In this document: piece by piece, positions 5,480 through 9,573 of the stretch
How positions within the stretch are numbered: position 1 is the stretch's first letter
Layout: each line of letters begins with the position of its first letter
Assembly: GCA_031363085.1 (NCBI GenBank)
Contig: JANLTU010000133.1
Coordinates: 1-9,573 of the forward strand
DNA: 9,573 bases
Direction: 5' to 3'
Origin: UBA6921 sp031363085
Lineage (GTDB): Bacteria > Pseudomonadota > Gammaproteobacteria > SG8-11
Position numbers and translations under genes: made by a program
Notes under the pieces: generated by a model
What the model saw: the letters and a program-made list of their open reading frames with translations, nothing else
Databases searched by the model: none
Told to the model about the DNA's origin: nothing

Positions 5480-6982
5480 GCCCTTCCTTCGTTGCAAATC
5501 GACGCGGTCTGGACGCGCGTTTGGGCTTCACCGGCTCCGGCAGCAGCGTGGTGTATTTGCGATACAGGTCAAACAGGAAGGCGACGCGCTCGGCGTCGTT
5601 CTTGAAGGTTTTCTTGCCGTAAGCGGCGTCGACGGCGGTGTCGAGTTTTTGGTGGGCTTTCACCAGAACGGGCGGCATGGTGAGCGGGTCGTAGAGATCG
5701 GCGAGTGTGGCGTCGGGGAATTGCGCGCGGGCGTCGAGCACGGCTTGGGCAGCGGCTTCGATTTTTTCGCGCTGTGGGTCGCTGGACTCATCGGGCCAGG
5801 GGAAGTTGTTGTAGACGATGCTTGATGAATAACGGAAATCACTTTTCAGTCGCCCTGCCACATAGCGCATCCAAGCGTTGTGCATGGTCGAGGACAGCAC
5901 ACCGAAGTGGTAAGAGCTGGCGTTGGGAACGATCTTCACCAGATTGCTGCATAACGTTTCTGGCGACTCGAAGCCGATAGGGATGAAGTGGCGCCGTTCG
6001 GAAGACACTTCGGGAATGATGATGTAGTTGCCTGTGGGCATGTTCTCAACATGAAACCGTGTCGGCGTTTCTGCCAACTTGCGGGTGGGCGCGCTCCTGC
6101 TTACCAAACGAGAACGCATGACCGCTTCTACTCGTGCCATTGCTTCCGGCATTTGGCGCAATTCGTTGGGCGCACAATCGCCCAACCACAAACAGCAGCG
6201 TTCGTAACCATTCAGGAATTCATCCGCACCCAACCAACGGCGGAAGTACTTCGCGGCCTTTGGCTCCCGCTTGAGAAACTCATCTCGATCTTCGGTGGTG
6301 AAAAGATAATTGCCGTCGTCGATGGGTTTGTTACCGATGCCAATCTCCGGCACGTTGCAAATCGGCGTTGAGCGACGCGGGAGCACCACATCCGGTGCAT
6401 CCACCAGATACGGATTGATATTCGCTACCACTACCGCATGTGGTTCACCGCGAATATCTTCGTATTCGTAAATAGTTTTCTTTTCGACATCGAACGCGCC
6501 GAAGCCGATGATGACGCAATGCACCGCCGCCATGCCGCGCGCTTCGTTGGTCCACTGGAAGGTGCGGTGCGCGAAGTGAATGTGGATGTCTTGCGCGAGC
6601 AGCCAACCCCACAACACGCCGACTTGCTCACCTTGGGCGATGCTGTTGGTGGAGACGAAGGCGGCGCGTGTTGTTGTGGGAGCGGCGCCCTCGCCGCGAT
6701 TCGCTCTTTCAAACGGCGTCATCGCGCCGGGGGCGGCGCTCCCACAGGAATGCTTCAGATAAGTTGGCGGCTTTGACGTACCACGCGGCGACGTAATCCA
6801 GCAGGCCACCGCTGTCGATGCCTTCGAACACTTTGCGCGTTTCCTCGCGCTGCGTGTCGTTCATGTACTTGGCGCCCACAAACGGCGGATTGCCAAGCAC
6901 ATAACGCGCGCGCTCGGCCGGTAACACCTCGTTCCACTCCAGCGTCAGCGCATTCGCATGATGAATATGCGGCGTGCTGGTG
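5469..6982 (-). pseudogene. MmeI-like DNA methyltransferase, truncated and interrupted
   Basis: Two reading frames together give the latter part of a large MmeI-type (type IIG-like) DNA methyltransferase. The first frame runs 6982-6709, with no start of its own, and contains NALTLEWNEVLPAE and the catalytic motif IV NPPF (6880-6891) before WYVKAANL. The second frame (about 6674-5469) continues with AAFVSTNSIAQGEQVG, FQWTNEARG, INPYLVDAPDVVLPRR, WLGADEFLNGYERCCLWLGD and NMPTGNYIIIPEVSSERR. That covers the target-recognition region, and FNDAERVAFLFDLYRKY-like C-terminal sequence follows. The frames are separated by a REPIN-like palindrome (6675-6747); removing 73 bases joins them in frame. Everything before motif IV is absent where the insertion sequence begins at 6983: the nuclease domain, the helical spacer and the SAM-binding motifs. 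It cannot methylate or cut DNA as it stands. The second frame ends intact inside the DUF2513 start. Confidence 0.88.
6675..6747. repeat. REPIN-like inverted REP pair inside the methyltransferase gene
   Basis: TGTGGGAGCGGCGCCC starts at 6675 on the plus strand. Its partner GGGCGGCGCTCCCACA ends at 6746, giving two inverted REP-type units around a short spacer. Each unit has its own internal GC-rich stem followed by CGAT. TGTGGGAGC-type REPs are widespread in Pseudomonas, Xanthomonadales and relatives, where inverted pairs (REPINs) are moved by RAYT transposases. They normally lie between genes; this one is inside a coding region and shifts the frame. Counting 6675-6747 (73 bases) as the insert restores the frame. 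Confidence 0.82.
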
Positions 6983-6998
6983 CTGTCTCTTGATCACA
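6983..6998. repeat. Left terminal inverted repeat of the insertion sequence
   Basis: CTGTCTCTTGATCACA matches the right end at 15 of 16 positions; the first 12 are identical. Further matching bases occur at positions 19-21 from the end. It abuts the broken methyltransferase gene. Confidence 0.88.
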
Positions 6999-7044
6999 TC
7001 TCATCTGCTAACTACCTTGTAGTGACCTGAGGCGAAACGAGTGA

Positions 7045-8187
7045 ATGGAGGCGATGGTAGCAAAGGGCGAGTTGGAGTGGTCACGACAGATGTTTGGCGA
7101 GTGTGAACTGGGCGACGCGCGGCGCACGGTGGGTTTGGTGAGCGTGGCGGCGGTGATGTTGAAGCAGACGGGGAAGTTGCTGTCGAAGAGTTGTCAGGGG
7201 GATGACGCGGCGTTGCTGGGAGGTTATCGCTTGCTGCGCAACGACGATGTCAAGCCCGAAGCGATTCGGGCGGGCGGCGTTGCCGAAGTTGCCCCACAGG
7301 CGCAGGACTACGCCGTGCTGCGGGCGGTGGAAGACACCACCAGTGTGAGTTATACACCTGCGGTGGCAGAAGAGCTTGGGGTGACGGGCAGCCAAAAGGA
7401 CGCGAAGCGCCGAGGTTTTCAGTTGCATTCGGTGCTGCTGCTGGACGCCGCTTCTGAAACCACCGTGGGGCTGATCGAGCAAAGCCATGGGTGTCGAGCG
7501 CGCAAAGAGTACGGCAAGAAACATGCGCGTAAACAGCGCGCCTATGAAGACAAGGAAAGCCACAAGTGGGAGCAGGCGTCGCGGCGTACGGCCGAGTGCC
7601 TGGGCACCACGATGGCGCGCACGATTGCGGTGTGTGATCGGGAATCCGACGTGTACGAATACCTGAACTACAAGTTGCAGCACGCGCAGCGCTTCGTGAT
7701 CCGAGCCAAGGGGATCGACGGGTTTTGCACGACGAGGAAAAGTTGTTTGCGACGCTGGCGCGTGATGCGGTGGAGTTGAGTCGTTATACGGTAAACGTGG
7801 TGCAGCGCGGCGGCCGACCGCTCTCGCGCATCCATGCGCTTCGCGGCACTTGCACTTCCGTGTGCGGCGCAAAGCGCGCCAGGCCAAAGTCCATCTGCGT
7901 CGACCGAACCGGTGGGCAGCGCGGAAGAAGCACGGCAGGTGGTGCGCGACTACGAGCTACGCTGGCGCATCGAGGATTATCACAACGATCCTCAGCGAAG
8001 ACGAGTGGAAGGGTATTGTGGGTATTCAACCCAACGCAGCACGCCACCTTCGACGGCGCCCTCGATGCGCTGGGCGTGCTTGGCGGTTGCGAAGCTGGGT
8101 GGGTTCACGGACACCAAGCGCACCGGGTGTCCGGGATGGGACACGATGTGGCACGGTTGGTTTCGCTTGCAGGAGCGCCTTGAATGA
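7045..8187 (+). pseudogene. IS4-family Tn5-like transposase, frameshifted
   Basis: The first frame (7045 to about 7725) has the Tn5-type N-terminus: FGECELGDARRT (17-28), then LLSKSCQGDDAALLGGYRLL (45-64). The first catalytic aspartate is D97 in AVEDTTSVSY and the second is D198 in VCDRESDVYEYL. Family similarity then moves between frames: LHDEEKLFATLARDAVELSR from about 7725, HFRVRRKARQAKVHLRRP from 7853, and RDYELRWRIEDYH (catalytic glutamate) near 7950-7989. The end, LAVAKLGGFTDTKRTG through to the stop at 8187, is in the first frame again. At least three frame changes are needed, and the total span (about 381 codons) is short for Tn5-type transposases of about 450-480 residues. An internal deletion near 7990-8040 is therefore likely. 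All three catalytic residues can still be read, but no full-length enzyme can be made. Confidence 0.88.
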
Positions 8188-8208
8188 GCAAGCTCGCACA
8201 GGCTGAAT

Positions 8209-8224
8209 TGTAATCAAGAGACAG
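8209..8224. repeat. Right terminal inverted repeat of the insertion sequence
   Basis: Read on the minus strand it is CTGTCTCTTGATTACA, matching the left end except at position 13. It abuts the palindrome at 8225. Confidence 0.88.
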
Positions 8225-8254
8225 CTCCCTGAGGGAGAGGGTTGGGGTGAGGGG
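8225..8254. repeat. Dispersed GC-rich palindrome fragment after pyrE
   Basis: CTCCCTGAGGGAG (8225-8237) is a perfect hairpin with a 3-base loop, followed by AGGGTTGGGGTGAGGGG. From memory, this CCCTGAGGGAGAGGGTTGGGGTGAGGG-type string recurs between genes in many proteobacteria. Read from pyrE it lies 18-48 bases past the stop and could act as its terminator stem, but no T-run follows because the insertion sequence starts there. The insertion may have cut into a longer copy. Confidence 0.5.
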
Positions 8255-8272
8255 TATCATAAAGGGACGTGG

Positions 8273-8920
8273 CTAACCCATCGCACCATACTGCGCGCGG
8301 TACGCCTTGATCGCCGCGACGCTCGCGGCCAGCGCCGGTTGCGCCGACAAATATTCGAGCAGTGCGTCGAGGTCGACAATGTTAACCACCGGCACGTGCA
8401 GCGACGCTTGCACTTCTTGGATCGCGGACTGGCTGCCACTGCCGCGTTCCTGACGGTCCAGCGCAATCGCCACGCCGGCCAGGGTTGCGCCGCTGGCGGT
8501 GATGATTTCCACCGATTCGCGCACCGAGGTGCCGGCGGAAATCACGTCGTCGACAATTAAAACTCGGCCCTTGAGCGGCGCACCGACGATCATGCCGCCT
8601 TCGCCGTGATCTTTGGCTTCTTTGCGATTGAAGGCATACGGCACGTCTTTGCCATGCTGGTCGGCGAGCGCGATGCTCACCGCCGCCGCCAACGGAATGC
8701 CTTTGTAGGCTGGGCCGAACAGCATGTCGTAGGCTATGCCGGAAGCTTCCAGCGCCGCTGCATAATTGCGCCCGAGCCGCGCCAGACTCTCACCGCTGTT
8801 GAACAAACCCGCGTTAAAAAAATACGGGCTGTTACGGCCGGACTTCAAGGTGAACTCGCCAAAGCGCAGCACGCCGCGTGCGATGGCGAAGTCCAGAAAT
8901 TCACGTTGGTAGTTTTGCAT
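8273..8920 (-). CDS. pyrE: Orotate phosphoribosyltransferase
   Basis: PyrE joins orotate to PRPP to make orotidine 5'-phosphate, the fifth step of pyrimidine synthesis, in the cytosol as a dimer. The protein has 215 residues, a normal length. Visible motifs are FTLKSGRNSPYFFNAGLF (23-40, with K26), FGPAYKGIPLA (68-78), the flexible catalytic loop RKEAKDHGEGG (99-109) and the PRPP-binding VLIVDDVISAGTS (120-132). The start at 8920-8918 gives MQNYQREFLDFA, the usual N-terminus. The open frame continues upstream to 9097, but that would overlap xth and has no family similarity. A TACAAT (-10-like) lies about 35 bases before the chosen start. Divergent from xth and convergent with the accessory segment. 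Confidence 0.95.
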   Translation of the reverse strand: MQNYQREFLDFAIARGVLRFGEFTLKSGRNSPYFFNAGLFNSGESLARLGRNYAAALEASGIAYDMLFGPAYKGIPLAAAVSIALADQHGKDVPYAFNRKEAKDHGEGGMIVGAPLKGRVLIVDDVISAGTSVRESVEIITASGATLAGVAIALDRQERGSGSQSAIQEVQASLHVPVVNIVDLDALLEYLSAQPALAASVAAIKAYRAQYGAMG

Positions 8921-8954
8921 GTGTGTTGCCGCCGCATTGTTTAGAATGGCGGAC

Positions 8955-8960
8955 ATTGTA
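8955..8960 (-). promoter_or_regulatory. Possible -10 element for pyrE
   Basis: On the minus strand this reads TACAAT, five of six bases of the consensus, 34 bases before the pyrE ATG. It sits in the palindrome TTGTACAA (8956-8963) in the short pyrE-xth divergent region. No good -35 is visible at 16-18 bases, so confidence is low. Confidence 0.3.
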
Positions 8961-8981
8961 CAAAGCCAAACGAGGACTACG

Positions 8982-9001
8982 GTAGACAGAATTGCGTCTA
9001 C
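8982..9001. promoter_or_regulatory. Small inverted repeat in front of xth
   Basis: GTAGAC (8982-8987) and GTCTAC (8996-9001) form a perfect 6-base inverted repeat with an 8-base spacer, ending 7 bases before the xth ATG. It could be an operator or a leader hairpin covering the start. No known regulator site is recognised. Confidence 0.3.
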
Positions 9002-9008
9002 GCCCCCT

Positions 9009-9573
9009 ATGCGTATCATCACCGCCAATCTGAACGGCATCCGTTCCGCTGCAAAAAAAGGCTTTTTTGACTGGTTGCGCGCGCAAAACGCCGACATGAT
9101 CTGTATTCAGGAAACCAAGGCGCAGGAGCATCAGCTCGATCCCGATCCGTATTATCCCGCTGGGTATCACTGCCATTACTTCGATGCGGCAAAGAAAGGC
9201 TACAGCGGCGTGGCGATTTACAGTCGGCGCAAGCCGGATCAGGTTTCCACCGGCCTGGGCTGGGAGCGCTGCGACAACGAGGGGCGCTATATTCAGGCAG
9301 ATTTTGGTAGCTTGAGCGTCGCGTCGTTTTATTTGCCGTCGGGTTCGGCGAGCCCCGAGAAGCATGCAGAAAAACTGCGCTTCATGGAGCAGATGAAAAC
9401 CGAACTCACGCGCTTGCGGCGCGGCGGCCGCAACTACATCATCTGCGGCGACTGGAATACGGTGCACCGCGAGATCGACATCCGTAACTTCAAAGGCAAT
9501 CAGAAAAATTCCGGCTGCACGCCGCCGGAGCGTGAATGGATCGACGACTTGTTTACCAACGGCGGATGGGTGG
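9009..9573 (+). CDS. xth: Exodeoxyribonuclease III-type AP endonuclease, N-terminal part (runs off the window)
   Basis: 188 codons are visible, with no stop before the edge. The start MRIITANLNGIRSAAKKGFF has N8, then IQETKAQ (metal-binding E35), YSGVAIYSR (65-73) and ICGDWNTVHREIDI (145-158, with D148 and N150). These are the active-site residues of the exonuclease III/Ape1 fold, which cuts DNA at abasic sites and trims 3' ends in base-excision repair. Keeping them argues for a working nuclease rather than the related Pseudomonas translational regulator Crc, which is also a pyrE neighbour. RNFKGNQKNSGCTPPEREW (159-177) is typical of the branch in Pseudomonas and Xanthomonas. The ATG at 9009 has no Shine-Dalgarno sequence, and a small inverted repeat lies just upstream. 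Confidence 0.92.
   Translation, partial: MRIITANLNGIRSAAKKGFFDWLRAQNADMICIQETKAQEHQLDPDPYYPAGYHCHYFDAAKKGYSGVAIYSRRKPDQVSTGLGWERCDNEGRYIQADFGSLSVASFYLPSGSASPEKHAEKLRFMEQMKTELTRLRRGGRNYIICGDWNTVHREIDIRNFKGNQKNSGCTPPEREWIDDLFTNGGWV

Larger units (their letters stand above)
6983..8224 (+). mobile_element. IS4-family (IS50/Tn5-like) insertion sequence, 1242 bases
   Basis: The ends are matching inverted repeats beginning CTGTCTCTTGAT. Between them is a single transposase gene whose N-terminus and DDE residues resemble Tn5/IS50-type transposases. The 9 bases flanking each end differ (GTGCTGGTG on the left, CTCCCTGAG on the right), so there is no target-site duplication of the size this group makes. 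This fits a deletion or recombination next to the element after insertion, and the left neighbour is indeed a truncated gene. The transposase is frameshifted, so the element should not move by itself. Confidence 0.9.

Noticed and set aside
7081..7887. 268-codon open frame on the minus strand within the insertion sequence
   Set aside because: It is antisense to the clearly homologous transposase, and its arginine/histidine-rich, family-free product is typical of a shadow frame in GC-rich DNA.
8921..9097. Open frame extending pyrE upstream to 9097
   Set aside because: It would overlap the xth coding region on the other strand. PyrE similarity begins at the ATG at 8920.
9009..9573. Crc, the catabolite-repression regulator, as the identity of the xth-like gene
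   Set aside because: Pseudomonas has crc beside pyrE, but this protein keeps E35, D148 and N150 of the active nuclease.
1..9573. CRISPR arrays, tRNA, rRNA
   Set aside because: No regularly spaced repeats and no cloverleaf or rRNA-like sequence were seen on reading both strands.

Overview
The window looks like a gammaproteobacterial chromosome of moderately high GC. It carries cytochrome c maturation genes in the order ccmA-ccmB-ccmC, an arginine-sensitive type of N-acetylglutamate kinase (ArgB), and divergent pyrE and xth genes. It also has a REP-type palindrome of the TGTGGGAGC kind, common in Pseudomonas, Xanthomonadales and relatives. I cannot place it to genus. From memory, argB, pyrE and an xth/crc-type gene are neighbours in Pseudomonas and relatives, so I read 3403-8272 as accessory DNA lodged between argB and pyrE.

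Layout. 1-1376 (minus): ccmA, ccmB and the first 24 codons of ccmC, tightly packed; they encode the haem-export part of cytochrome c maturation. 1507-2427 (minus): a PrmC/HemK-like methyltransferase whose usual NPPY motif reads APPF. 2512-3402 (plus): argB, divergent from the methyltransferase, with an exact TATAAT 34 bases before its preferred start. 3414-3500: nested inverted repeats at the edge of the accessory segment. 3574-4924 (plus): an unrecognised 267-residue protein overlapping a PIN-domain nuclease with a complete acidic quartet. This is the best candidate for an undescribed two-gene system. 5048-5097: a strong hairpin between convergent transcription units. 5099-6982 (minus): a DUF2513-family gene overlapping the end of a decayed MmeI-like DNA methyltransferase. 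That methyltransferase has lost its front part at an insertion sequence and is broken again by a REPIN-like palindrome. 6983-8224: an IS4-family (Tn5/IS50-like) element with matching ends but a frameshifted transposase. 8225-8254: a dispersed GC-rich palindrome. 8273-8920 (minus) pyrE and 9009 to the window end (plus) xth.

How it fits together. The core genes serve haem export, arginine synthesis, pyrimidine synthesis and DNA repair. The accessory segment holds one intact and apparently translationally coupled pair (orphan protein plus PIN nuclease). Next to it is a degrading DNA-modification module (methyltransferase plus DUF2513) worn down by an IS and a REP palindrome. This is what repeated gain and loss of defence or stress genes at one chromosomal site would leave. 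Family names are from motif recognition by eye; no database search was run.
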